From positions 3,701,501 to 3,765,500 of the forward strand of contig NZ_CP033932.1 in NCBI RefSeq assembly GCF_003815975.1: a stretch of 64,000 nucleotides of DNA, in the 5' to 3' direction. Shown in pieces: positions 9,236-17,198 of this stretch. Position 1 is the stretch's first letter, and each line of letters opens with the position of its first letter. The notes below the pieces were generated by a model that had not been told where the DNA came from, searched no databases, and saw only the letters and a program-made list of their open reading frames with translations. The position numbers and the translations under genes are program-made. Source of the stretch: Chryseobacterium bernardetii (lineage in GTDB: Bacteria > Bacteroidota > Bacteroidia > Flavobacteriales > Weeksellaceae).

Positions 9236-11743
9236 ATGAATTACAATATTCCTGAAGGTTTGAAAGGTCTTACAGAAGCTGAAGTAGAAGTTTCCAGAAA
9301 AAAATATGGTTTTAACAGCCTTGAAGCTGTTAAGAAAGAAACATGGGTAAATTTACTCATTGATATTCTGAAAGAACCTATGCTGATTCTGCTTATCTGT
9401 GTTTCCTTTATTTATGTGCTTACAGGAGATTATGGAGAGGCTTTATTCATGTTTGCTGCTATTATAGGTGTTACAGCAATTTCTTTTTATCAGGATAACA
9501 GAAGCAAGAAGGCCCTGGAAGCGCTTGAAAAGCTCAATGAGCCTTTGAGCAGGGTGATCAGGGATTCAAAAGTTGTTGAAATTCCCACTTTTGAAATAGC
9601 AGTTGGTGATCTGTGCATTACCGAAGAAGGAAATCTTATCAATGCAGACGGAAAAATTGTTCACAGTAACGATTTTTCCGTTAACGAATCCTCACTCACA
9701 GGAGAAAGCTTTTCTGTTTTCAAGGACAGCAGATCAGAAGATAACAGGGTGTACAGCGGAACAATTACGGTTTCCGGACTTGCGGTTTTTGAGGTTGAAA
9801 GCATTGGAAAAGAAACCAAAGTAGGAAAAATAGGACAGTCTATACTCAATATAAAAACAGAAATATCTCCTTTACAGCTTCAGATCCGGAACTTTGTAAA
9901 GGGGATGGCTGTTATCGGGCTCATCATCTTCCTGGCAGTATGCATCTTCAGCTTTGTCAAAACGGGAGACTTTGTGACCAGTTTATTGAGCGGGCTTACA
10001 TTGGCAATGTCTGTACTGCCTGAAGAGATCCCTGTAGCCTTTACTACTTTTATGGCTTTGGGTGCCTGGAAACTAATGAGGGAAGGCATCATTATAAAAA
10101 GAAGCAGTATTGTGGAAACCTTGGGAAGTGTTTCTGTAATTTGCACTGATAAAACAGGTACTATTACGGAAAACTCTATGCAGCTGAAACATCTTTATGA
10201 TTACCGTTCTGACAGGATTTATGAAGAGCCGGAGTTTGGAACAGTAGAGCTGCATGAGCTTATTGATTACGCGATGTGGAGTAGTGAGCCTGTACCTTTT
10301 GATCCTATGGAAATAACACTGCATAAGATCTATGAACAGACCCGGAAGCCTGATCAAAGAAAAGACTATCAGCTGTTTCATGAATATCCGCTGGAAGGAA
10401 AACCGCCAATGATGACCCATCTTTTTGAAAACGGACAAAAAGAGAGGATTATTGCTGCTAAAGGAGCTCCGGAAGCCATCATCAGTGTTTCCAATCTTTC
10501 AGAAGAAGAAAAGAATAAGGTAAGACAGTTAGTAAAGAACTTCGGAGATCAGGGATTCAGGGTTCTTGGGGTGGGCAGGTCTCATTTTGAAGGAAATGAT
10601 TTCCCGGATAAGCAGCAGGATTTCAGATTTGATTTTTTAGGGCTGACTGTATTTTATGATCCTCCTAAAAAGGGAATAAAAGAAGTATTCAGACATATTT
10701 ATGATGCAGGTATTAAAGTAAAAGTCATTACAGGCGACAATGCGGATACCACCAGAGCCATTGCATTACAGGCAGGAATAGAAAATAAAACTCCTCCCGT
10801 TAATGGAAGTGAAATAGTAGGATATTCAGAAGCAGATCTTATCAAACTTTCTGAAAATACCACTTTGTTTACAAGGATGTTTCCGGAAGCAAAGCTGGAA
10901 GTGATTTCTGCCTTGAAAGCACAAGGCCATGTAGTAGCCATGCTGGGTGATGGTGTGAATGACGGCCCGGCTTTAAAAGCTGCTCATATTGGAGTGGCCA
11001 TGGGAAATAAAGGAACTGAAATTGCCAAGTCTGCAGCGGCGCTGGTTATTACCAATGATGATCTGGATAAACTTGTTACAGGTATAGCTGCCGGGCGCAG
11101 GATCTATGCCAATATAAAGAAAGCTATTCAGTATATTATTTCCATTCATATCCCTATAATACTCACTGTTTCTTTGCCTTTGTTTCTGGGTTGGGTATTT
11201 CCTCACCTATTAACTCCGGTGCATGTAATTTTTCTGGAGCTGGTCATGGGGCCCACGTGTTCTATTGTTTACGAGAATGAACCTATGGAAAGGAATGCAA
11301 TGAAGAAGCCGCCGAGAGCCCTTACAGATACATTTCTGAACTGGAAAGAACTTTCGGTAAGTATTGTTCAGGGATTGATCATAACGGCTGGGATATTATG
11401 GATATACCAATATTCCGCTGGCCATGGAAATGATGAAGCCAAAACCCGGGCATTGGTTTTCAGTACTCTGATATTTGCCAATATACTGCTGAGTCTGGTG
11501 AACCGTTCTTTTCATTACAGTGTTTTGGAGAGTTTTAAAAACCGGAATATCCTGCTTGCAGGAATCTCAGTGTTGGTTGTATTGCTGCTGTTGGTCATTC
11601 TCTATGTAGCCCCCGTTTCTGGATTTTTCAGCGTTACAGCTCTGAGCATAAATGAACTTGGATTGACATTGCTCACTGCTTCAGTTTCTGTGTTATGGTT
11701 TGAAATTTATAAACTTATAAAAAGGCTTTACTTTAGGAAATAA
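9236..11743 (+). CDS. Cation-translocating P-type ATPase
   Basis: The protein has 835 residues. In order: a cation-ATPase N-terminal segment (GLTEAEVEVSRKKYGFNSLE), TM1-2, the actuator domain with SLTGES, TM4 with VLPEEIPVAF, the phosphorylation site CTDKTGTIT with D305 as acceptor, the nucleotide-binding domain (KGAPEA), the hinge MLGDGVNDGPAL, and about six C-terminal TM helices. There is no N-terminal metal-binding CxxC domain, and TM4 has PEEIP, not the CPC of copper or zinc P1B pumps. It is therefore nearer the P2 (calcium-type) group, and the transported ion is not certain. It shares strand and context with the metal block; the 74-bp gap before it may hold its own promoter. Confidence 0.92.
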   Translation: MNYNIPEGLKGLTEAEVEVSRKKYGFNSLEAVKKETWVNLLIDILKEPMLILLICVSFIYVLTGDYGEALFMFAAIIGVTAISFYQDNRSKKALEALEKLNEPLSRVIRDSKVVEIPTFEIAVGDLCITEEGNLINADGKIVHSNDFSVNESSLTGESFSVFKDSRSEDNRVYSGTITVSGLAVFEVESIGKETKVGKIGQSILNIKTEISPLQLQIRNFVKGMAVIGLIIFLAVCIFSFVKTGDFVTSLLSGLTLAMSVLPEEIPVAFTTFMALGAWKLMREGIIIKRSSIVETLGSVSVICTDKTGTITENSMQLKHLYDYRSDRIYEEPEFGTVELHELIDYAMWSSEPVPFDPMEITLHKIYEQTRKPDQRKDYQLFHEYPLEGKPPMMTHLFENGQKERIIAAKGAPEAIISVSNLSEEEKNKVRQLVKNFGDQGFRVLGVGRSHFEGNDFPDKQQDFRFDFLGLTVFYDPPKKGIKEVFRHIYDAGIKVKVITGDNADTTRAIALQAGIENKTPPVNGSEIVGYSEADLIKLSENTTLFTRMFPEAKLEVISALKAQGHVVAMLGDGVNDGPALKAAHIGVAMGNKGTEIAKSAAALVITNDDLDKLVTGIAAGRRIYANIKKAIQYIISIHIPIILTVSLPLFLGWVFPHLLTPVHVIFLELVMGPTCSIVYENEPMERNAMKKPPRALTDTFLNWKELSVSIVQGLIITAGILWIYQYSAGHGNDEAKTRALVFSTLIFANILLSLVNRSFHYSVLESFKNRNILLAGISVLVVLLLLVILYVAPVSGFFSVTALSINELGLTLLTASVSVLWFEIYKLIKRLYFRK

Positions 11744-11782
11744 TTAACATAGAAAAGTAATTATCCGTAATAAAAAAAAATA

Positions 11783-11790
11783 TAATTTTG
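11783..11790 (+). promoter_or_regulatory. TAATTTTG -7 element immediately before a GTG start
   Basis: TAATTTTG matches TAnnTTTG and ends 4 bp before the GTG at 11795, mirroring the arrangement at 2633-2646. It would give a leaderless or nearly leaderless mRNA and would start a second transcript unit with the thioredoxin and ApbE genes. Confidence 0.5.
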
Positions 11791-11794
11791 ATTC

Positions 11795-12184
11795 GTGAAA
11801 AAGTTGGCTTCCATATTGTTGCTCTCACTTTATTTGGTTTCTACAACCGAAGTGTATCAGCTGTTGAAAATTCCGACTTTGATAGAACATTATTGGGAAC
11901 ATAAAAAGCTTAATCCGGAAATGTCTATAACCGCATTTCTGAAAACACACTATGATCATCCCGTTAAAGACAGTGACTATAAAAAAGATCGTAAACTGCC
12001 ATTTATTATCCATACCACACCATTGGCATTATTATTTATTATTGGGGATACTTTTCATTTTGAGCTTAACAGTTACTATTTGAAACAAATAAAGTCCGGG
12101 AAAATACCATCAAAAGATGTTGATTTCTGTTATAAAGGCTTTCTGAGAACTGCATGGGAACCGCCAAGGCAGCTGTTTTCCTAA
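11795..12184 (+). CDS. Small conserved protein (paralogue of 2646-3032)
   Basis: The 129-residue product is clearly paralogous to the gene at 2646: same hydrophobic N-terminus (ILLLSLYLVSTTEVYQLLK) and same central block (NPEMSITAFLKTHYDHPVKD). The H/D-rich tail is reduced here (DSDYKKDRK). The C-terminus (GFLRTAWEPPRQ) again ends in a W-x-PPR motif. The start is GTG, as in the paralogue. It lies between the P-type ATPase and the thioredoxin-led operon. Function unknown; a repeated position at the head of metal/redox gene sets suggests a role with them. Confidence 0.7.
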   Translation: MKKLASILLLSLYLVSTTEVYQLLKIPTLIEHYWEHKKLNPEMSITAFLKTHYDHPVKDSDYKKDRKLPFIIHTTPLALLFIIGDTFHFELNSYYLKQIKSGKIPSKDVDFCYKGFLRTAWEPPRQLFS

Positions 12185-12231
12185 TATATTTATACAACAC
12201 TGGTTGTCATATTATGTTGACCAATTTATAT

Positions 12232-12256
12232 TGTATACCATTACCAATGGTATACA
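12232..12256. promoter_or_regulatory. Perfect inverted repeat (11-bp arms), candidate operator
   Basis: TGTATACCATT and its exact reverse complement AATGGTATACA are separated by ACC. The repeat lies 41 bp upstream of the thioredoxin ATG at 12297. No T-run follows, so a terminator is less likely than a dimeric-repressor site. The regulator is unknown. Confidence 0.5.
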
Positions 12257-12296
12257 GAGTTTAATCTATTATAATAATCATTATCATTTTACAATA

Positions 12297-12740
12297 ATGA
12301 AAACAATATTTCTAACCCTCATTATGGGTTTATTTTCTATGGGCGCTGTGGCTCAGAACCGCTTTGAGAATGCCAAAAAAGAGGCTGCAGCCAAAAAAGA
12401 ACTTATTTTACTTAATTTTTCCGGTTCCGACTGGTGTATTCCGTGCATAAAGCTTCATAAAAACATTATAGAGACAGAAGACTTTAAAAAGCTGGAGAAA
12501 GAAAACGTTATCGTCTATGTGAACGCAGATTTTCCAAGAAATAAAAAGAACCAGCTTTCCGCGGAAATGAAAAAGGAAAATGCTGCACTTGCCGATATGT
12601 ACAATTCAAAAGGGCAGTTTCCCTATACTCTTTTACTTGACGAGACAGGAAAGGTATTGAAAAGCTGGGTGGGTTTACCTTCTGAAAATGCTTTAGCTTT
12701 CAGTAAAGAGATCCGCGAGGTGCAACAGCAAAGAAAATAG
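12297..12740 (+). CDS. Periplasmic thioredoxin-family protein
   Basis: The product is about 147 residues. It has a signal peptide (MKTIFLTLIMGLFSMGAVAQ) followed by a thioredoxin fold with the redox motif W46-C47-I-P-C50 in SDWCIPCIKLHK. A later cis-Pro region is FPYTLLLDE. I start it at 12297, where the signal peptide begins; an ORF extension to 12204 would add an unlikely 31-residue leader and cover the inverted repeat at 12232. It is the first of four closely spaced genes (thioredoxin, ApbE, DUF4266, DUF3570), an arrangement that I recall recurring in Bacteroidota. It may reduce Cys residues of the CxC lipoprotein two genes downstream; that is inference. Confidence 0.88.
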   Translation: MKTIFLTLIMGLFSMGAVAQNRFENAKKEAAAKKELILLNFSGSDWCIPCIKLHKNIIETEDFKKLEKENVIVYVNADFPRNKKNQLSAEMKKENAALADMYNSKGQFPYTLLLDETGKVLKSWVGLPSENALAFSKEIREVQQQRK

Positions 12741-12749
12741 AGGATTAAG

Positions 12750-13676
12750 ATGTTAAGAGAATTCAGAAAGCCGCAAAGGCTGATGGGAAATGCTTTCGAA
12801 ATTACCGTTGTAGACGATAATGAAAACAAGGCTTATCAGCATATGGAAGCAGCCGTTTCAGAAATTCAGAGAATTGAAAAACTGCTGACCACTTTTAATG
12901 AAAACAGCCATACAAGCCAGATCAACCATTACGCAGGAATACAGCCGATAAAGGTAGATAGGGAAGTGTTTGACCTCATTGAAAGAAGCCTTCGGATCAG
13001 CCGGATTACTGACGGGTATTTTGATATTTCCTACGGAGGAATTGATAAAAGTTTCTGGAACTTTGACCGGGAAATGAAAAAGCTTCCGGATCCGCAGCAC
13101 ATAAAAAATCATTTAAAACTGGTGAATTATAAAAATATTCTCCTCAATCCTGAAGAACAGACCGTTTTTCTTAAAGAGAAAGGAATGAGAATAGGCTTCG
13201 GAGGAATTGGAAAAGGCTACGCCGCTGAAATGGCCAAAAGGCTGCTTCAGAAAAGAGGAGTACAATCTGGGATTGTAAATGCCTCCGGTGATCTTACCAC
13301 ATGGGGAATGCAGAGCAATGGAAAGCCATGGACGGTAGGAATTGCAGATCCGGATCACGCAAAGCAGCCGTTTTCTTACATGAATATTACAGATATGGCT
13401 GTGGCAACCTCAGGAAATTACGAAAAGTTTGTCATCATTGACGGCAGAAAGTATTCTCACACCATCAATCCCAAAACCGGAATGCCTGTTTCAGGAATCA
13501 AAAGCGTTACTATTTTCTGCCCGAATGCAGAAATAGCAGATGCTATGGCAACTCCTGTCGGTATTATGGGAATAAAAGCAGCATTGGATATGGTGAATCA
13601 GATCCATCAGCTGGAATGTATCATTATAGATGATGACAATACTGTCTATTCATCCCAAAACATTAATTTACAATGA
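12750..13676 (+). CDS. apbE: ApbE-family FAD:protein FMN transferase
   Basis: The protein has 308 residues. ApbE enzymes attach FMN from FAD to Thr/Ser of exported redox proteins. Visible family signatures are MGNAFEITVVDD near the start, FGGIGKGYAAEMAKR, GIVNASGDLTTWG and, around residue 237, HTINPKTGMPVSGIKSVT for Mg and FAD binding. No signal peptide is visible at the N-terminus, unlike most periplasmic ApbE proteins, so export is uncertain. It is 9 bp after the thioredoxin gene and overlaps DUF4266 by 4 bp. A flavinylated partner should exist; the small lipoprotein encoded next has EGSSGAN, which resembles but does not match the usual flavinylation sequence. Confidence 0.9.
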   Translation: MLREFRKPQRLMGNAFEITVVDDNENKAYQHMEAAVSEIQRIEKLLTTFNENSHTSQINHYAGIQPIKVDREVFDLIERSLRISRITDGYFDISYGGIDKSFWNFDREMKKLPDPQHIKNHLKLVNYKNILLNPEEQTVFLKEKGMRIGFGGIGKGYAAEMAKRLLQKRGVQSGIVNASGDLTTWGMQSNGKPWTVGIADPDHAKQPFSYMNITDMAVATSGNYEKFVIIDGRKYSHTINPKTGMPVSGIKSVTIFCPNAEIADAMATPVGIMGIKAALDMVNQIHQLECIIIDDDNTVYSSQNINLQ

Positions 13677-13903
13677 AAAATAAGATAAAAAGAATAGGAA
13701 TCGGCCTGGCGGCTGCTATTATCCTGATCCTTGCCCACTCCTGTACTGCCCTGAAAGAGTACGATAAGGCAAAGCTTAATGATGCTGAAATGGCATTAGG
13801 CAACAGAACTATAGAGAAGACTGAGCTTAATTTCCAATCTTACCGGGAAGGTTCCTCAGGAGCTAATTCCGGAAAAGTAGGCGGAGGTTGCGGATGTAAT
13901 TAG
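13673..13903 (+). CDS. DUF4266 small lipoprotein with C-terminal CxC
   Basis: The 76-residue protein has a lipoprotein signal (IILILAHSC, lipid Cys at residue 24) and a short mature part that ends GGGCGCN, giving C73 and C75. The segment YREGSSGANSG precedes it. The pattern matches DUF4266. It overlaps apbE by 4 bp and precedes DUF3570 by 34 bp, a known pairing. The C-terminal CxC could bind metal or act as a redox dithiol served by the thioredoxin; this is inference. No function has been established to my knowledge. Confidence 0.85.
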   Translation: MKNKIKRIGIGLAAAIILILAHSCTALKEYDKAKLNDAEMALGNRTIEKTELNFQSYREGSSGANSGKVGGGCGCN

Positions 13904-13937
13904 GTAATTACAGTGAGTAAAATTTAAAAAATCAGGA

Positions 13938-15128
13938 ATGAAAAAAATTGTAATAAGCATATGGGCTCTTTTTGGGTTCGTAAGCGCTAAGGCACAGGAA
14001 AATTCTAATACAGCACCCTCTAAAAAATTAACCTTTGATGAGGCTAATCTTGTCTCCAGCTACTACCATCAGGACGGAAATAATTCTGCAGTAACCGGAG
14101 GGATGGGATCAGAAAAACTTACTGACATTTCCAATACGATTGATGTTACGATGGTAAAATATGATAGTAAGCAACGCAAAAATAAATTCAATCTGAGTGT
14201 TGGGGTAGATCATTATACCTCAGCTTCATCAGATATGATAGATCTTAAAGCCAATTCTTCGGCCTCACATGCAGATACCAGGATATATCCGTCACTTCAA
14301 TGGAGCCGGGAGAATGAAAGTAAAGGAAGTACTATTTTCGGGGGAATAATGTTTTCTGGGGAATTTGATTATCAGTCTTACGGGGCTAATATTGGTTTTG
14401 CACAGAAAACAGGAAACAGGATGGGAGAGTTCACAGCAAAATTTCAAACTTATCTTGATCAGGTAAAACTTGTAACTCCTATAGAATTGCGTACAGGGGC
14501 TTCTACAGGCCGGGAACATGAAAATTATGGCACAAGCGGAAGAAATACTTTTGCCTTGTCTTTAGCTTATTCCCAGATTATTAATAAGAATTTTCAGGTT
14601 GAATTTCTAACGGATGCTGTACAGCAGACCGGCTTTCTAAGCCTGCCTTTCCACAGGGTATATTTCACGGATGGCTCTGTTCATCAGGAAACACTTCCGG
14701 ATAAAAGATTCAAGCTTCCGTTGGGAGTGCGGGCTAATTATTTTCTGGGAGACCGGTTTATCTTCAGGACCTATTACCGGTATTATACGGATAGCTGGGG
14801 TATAAGATCAAATACCTTCAATATTGAAACTCCGGTAAAAATATCCCCTTTTGTTTCAGTAAGTCCGTTCTACAGGTATTATTCGCAAAAAGGAACCAAG
14901 TATTTTGCACCTTATGAGCAGCATACTGCCTTTGATGATTATTATACAAGCAACTATGATCTGTCTACCTTTAACAGTAATTTTTATGGTGCCGGCATCC
15001 GGTTTAGCCCTAAAAACGGATTGTTTGGAATAGAACGCCTGAATATGCTTGAAATCAGATACGGGCACTATACAAAATCCATAGGAATGAGTTCAGATAT
15101 TATTTCTCTGAATCTTAGATTTAAGTAA
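13938..15128 (+). CDS. DUF3570 outer-membrane beta-barrel protein
   Basis: The 396-residue product has a signal peptide (MKKIVISIWALFGFVSAKAQ). The mature protein is rich in alternating aromatic/polar beta strands (FRTYYRYYTDSWGIRS, FVSVSPFYRYYSQKGTKYF) and ends in a strand with NLRFK, as expected of an outer-membrane barrel. DUF3570 proteins accompany DUF4266, ApbE and thioredoxin, so this is the terminal gene of a four-gene set. It may form an outer-membrane channel or scaffold for the lipoprotein; function is not known. A strong stem-loop terminator follows at 15152. Confidence 0.87.
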   Translation: MKKIVISIWALFGFVSAKAQENSNTAPSKKLTFDEANLVSSYYHQDGNNSAVTGGMGSEKLTDISNTIDVTMVKYDSKQRKNKFNLSVGVDHYTSASSDMIDLKANSSASHADTRIYPSLQWSRENESKGSTIFGGIMFSGEFDYQSYGANIGFAQKTGNRMGEFTAKFQTYLDQVKLVTPIELRTGASTGREHENYGTSGRNTFALSLAYSQIINKNFQVEFLTDAVQQTGFLSLPFHRVYFTDGSVHQETLPDKRFKLPLGVRANYFLGDRFIFRTYYRYYTDSWGIRSNTFNIETPVKISPFVSVSPFYRYYSQKGTKYFAPYEQHTAFDDYYTSNYDLSTFNSNFYGAGIRFSPKNGLFGIERLNMLEIRYGHYTKSIGMSSDIISLNLRFK

Positions 15129-15151
15129 TAGCGCAATGGTATAGTAAATTT

Positions 15152-15197
15152 AAACTGTTTGAATTCTTATTTTTTTAATTTGATTCAAACAGTTTTT
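15152..15197 (+). terminator. Stem-loop terminator after DUF3570
   Basis: A 13-bp perfect stem (AAACTGTTTGAAT at 15152-15164 with its complement at 15183-15195), an 18-nt loop and a T-rich tail. It ends the plus-strand metal/redox block and, being symmetrical, may also serve the converging minus-strand regulator gene. Confidence 0.8.
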
Positions 15198-15267
15198 GCT
15201 TTTTATAAAATGAAATCTGTTTTTTAATAACATTTATGTTGGGTTAAGATCTCAGAAATCAATAACG

Positions 15268-15975
15268 CTAGTTTTTCATTCTATCAATCACATTTTTTTT
15301 ATAAAATTTTCCAATTGGCAGAACTGTCCCATTTTTTAGAGATAGTTCACCACCGGCAATTTTGGAAATCTCCTTCAATGCAACCAAGTAAGATTTATGA
15401 ATTCTGACAAAAAGCCTGGGATCCAATTTGCTTTCCACTTCCTGAGTAGTGATCTGGCTGAGATACATTTTCTCAGCAGTGAAAAATTTTACATAATTGC
15501 CATAACTCTGGGTATAGTATATGGAACCAAAGTCTAGTTTTATGATTTCATTATCCACTTTTAGCACAATATGGTCAGTATCGTTATTGGGCTGTTCTGA
15601 AGTTCTTTTAGACGTTCCCAGCCGGTTAATAACTTTATCAATTGCCGAAAGAAATGTTTTGAAGTCAAATGGCTTTACGAGATAATCTACAACATCATAT
15701 TTGTAAGATTCTAATGCATACTCTTTGTAAGCAGTGGTGAGGATAACAAATGGCTTATTGGACATTGCTTCGAGCATTTCCATTCCTGTTAAGCCTGGCA
15801 TATTGATATCAAGGAACATAAGATCCACTTGGTTACTGTACAGATATTCCATTGCTTCTACAGCGGTATAAAAGGATTTGTTCAGCTTAAGATGACTAAG
15901 CTGGCTTATAAAATGTTCCAGTACACGGTGGGCACCTTCTTCATCATCAATAATAATACAATTAAGCTGATTCAT
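15268..15975 (-). CDS. LytTR-family response regulator
   Basis: The 235-residue regulator has a receiver domain (acidic D10/D11, phosphoacceptor D56 in FLDINMPGL, T80-T81 in ILTTAYKEYA, K101 in VKPFDF) and a LytTR DNA-binding domain in the last 100 residues (RLFVRIHKSYLVAL). It overlaps the kinase gene upstream by 4 bp. The pair is divergent from the TonB-dependent receptor at 17199, which is the most likely target along with the ABC exporter that follows. It is only distantly similar to the regulator at 687. Confidence 0.93.
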   Translation of the reverse strand: MNQLNCIIIDDEEGAHRVLEHFISQLSHLKLNKSFYTAVEAMEYLYSNQVDLMFLDINMPGLTGMEMLEAMSNKPFVILTTAYKEYALESYKYDVVDYLVKPFDFKTFLSAIDKVINRLGTSKRTSEQPNNDTDHIVLKVDNEIIKLDFGSIYYTQSYGNYVKFFTAEKMYLSQITTQEVESKLDPRLFVRIHKSYLVALKEISKIAGGELSLKNGTVLPIGKFYKKNVIDRMKN

Positions 15976-17003
15976 AAGATTAGTTTTTCGAGAGTAAGCG
16001 TTAGGGTTGTCTCATAAGTGAATTCAGATTGCTTTTCATTAAGACTAAAATTATTGTTATAGATAAAATGCAATCGTTGTCTGAGATTATTCAGACCTAC
16101 CTGTGTAGACATTTTTTTAAGGTTCTCATCCGCCAGCGAATTATCTATGGTCATATATAATGTATCTTGTCTCAGCTCAATAACAATATGAACAAACCAC
16201 TTGGTTAGATTTTGGCTATGTTTAAAACTGTTTTCAACCAGTATAATAAGCAGGAGAGGTGATATCTGCCATACTTTCATTTCATCTGCCGAATGATTGC
16301 ATATAAAACGTATATCACATCTTTTACCGATTCTTTCCCTTTCTAAATCAATATAATTCCGAATAAAGTTAATTTCGTCTGATAGTAAAACTTTGGGAAC
16401 ATTGCCGTTTTCTATCTGATAACGCATCAGCTCAGATAATTTAACAATGAGTTCCGGAGTCCGGGCGGGCTCCGTTAAGCTTACACCATACAGATTGTTA
16501 AGCATATTAAAGAAAAAATGTGGATTTAGCTGCGCATGGAGAAATTTAAGGTTCATTTCGTTGAGCAGAATCTGGTCCATATTTCTGCGCTGAACTTCCA
16601 AAGCATAACTCTGCATCAGAGATAGGGCCATAATGGTTGCAGTACTGATAATGCAAATCACGAAATGATATAAAAAACCGAGTGCCAGTTCATCCGGTTC
16701 AAAAAACTCCGGCTGTATCCAATAGAAATCTGCTATAAAAAGAACAGACGCACCTGCCGAAATAACAGCTAAAGATAATAGGATATAGATGAAATAATTT
16801 TTGTTTACATAAAACTTGAAAATAAAGAACCGATGAACCTGTGCCTGTATATAAAGGATCACAAAAAAGACAAAACCTTTTAAGAAATTTTCCAGGGAAT
16901 TGATAAACAACCACTCATGGAGCATGGTAAGAATATACATTGCACAAAAGATTATAATCTCCTGTTTCCATCTTTTGCGCATGCTGATCGTCATATTGTT
17001 CAT
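15972..17003 (-). CDS. LytS-type sensor histidine kinase
   Basis: The protein has 343 residues, with four hydrophobic segments in the first 130 and then a His_kinase domain with H162 in LNPHFFFNMLNNLYG. The N-box is ILVENSFKH. The glycine box is reduced to a single QVGLNNLRQRL motif, without the usual GxGxG pattern, which is common in this family. It overlaps its regulator by 4 bp. The 195-bp gap to the divergent TonB receptor should contain both promoters. The signal is unknown. Confidence 0.92.
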   Translation of the reverse strand: MNNMTISMRKRWKQEIIIFCAMYILTMLHEWLFINSLENFLKGFVFFVILYIQAQVHRFFIFKFYVNKNYFIYILLSLAVISAGASVLFIADFYWIQPEFFEPDELALGFLYHFVICIISTATIMALSLMQSYALEVQRRNMDQILLNEMNLKFLHAQLNPHFFFNMLNNLYGVSLTEPARTPELIVKLSELMRYQIENGNVPKVLLSDEINFIRNYIDLERERIGKRCDIRFICNHSADEMKVWQISPLLLIILVENSFKHSQNLTKWFVHIVIELRQDTLYMTIDNSLADENLKKMSTQVGLNNLRQRLHFIYNNNFSLNEKQSEFTYETTLTLTLEKLIL

Positions 17004-17198
17004 AAAAGTACTGATTTCAGATCATGATTATTATAAAATTCATATTGCTTCGATTGCATGCTCCAAAATTCTAAAATCAAAAGTAAATCAGAAAATTAAA
17101 ATGACCAACGGTTTTTGACATTTAATCAGGGCTCTTTGTCAGTTTTATTTTTAAGCCCGATGCAGATGGTCTTGTTTTGCTGTACTAAATTTTTGCAG

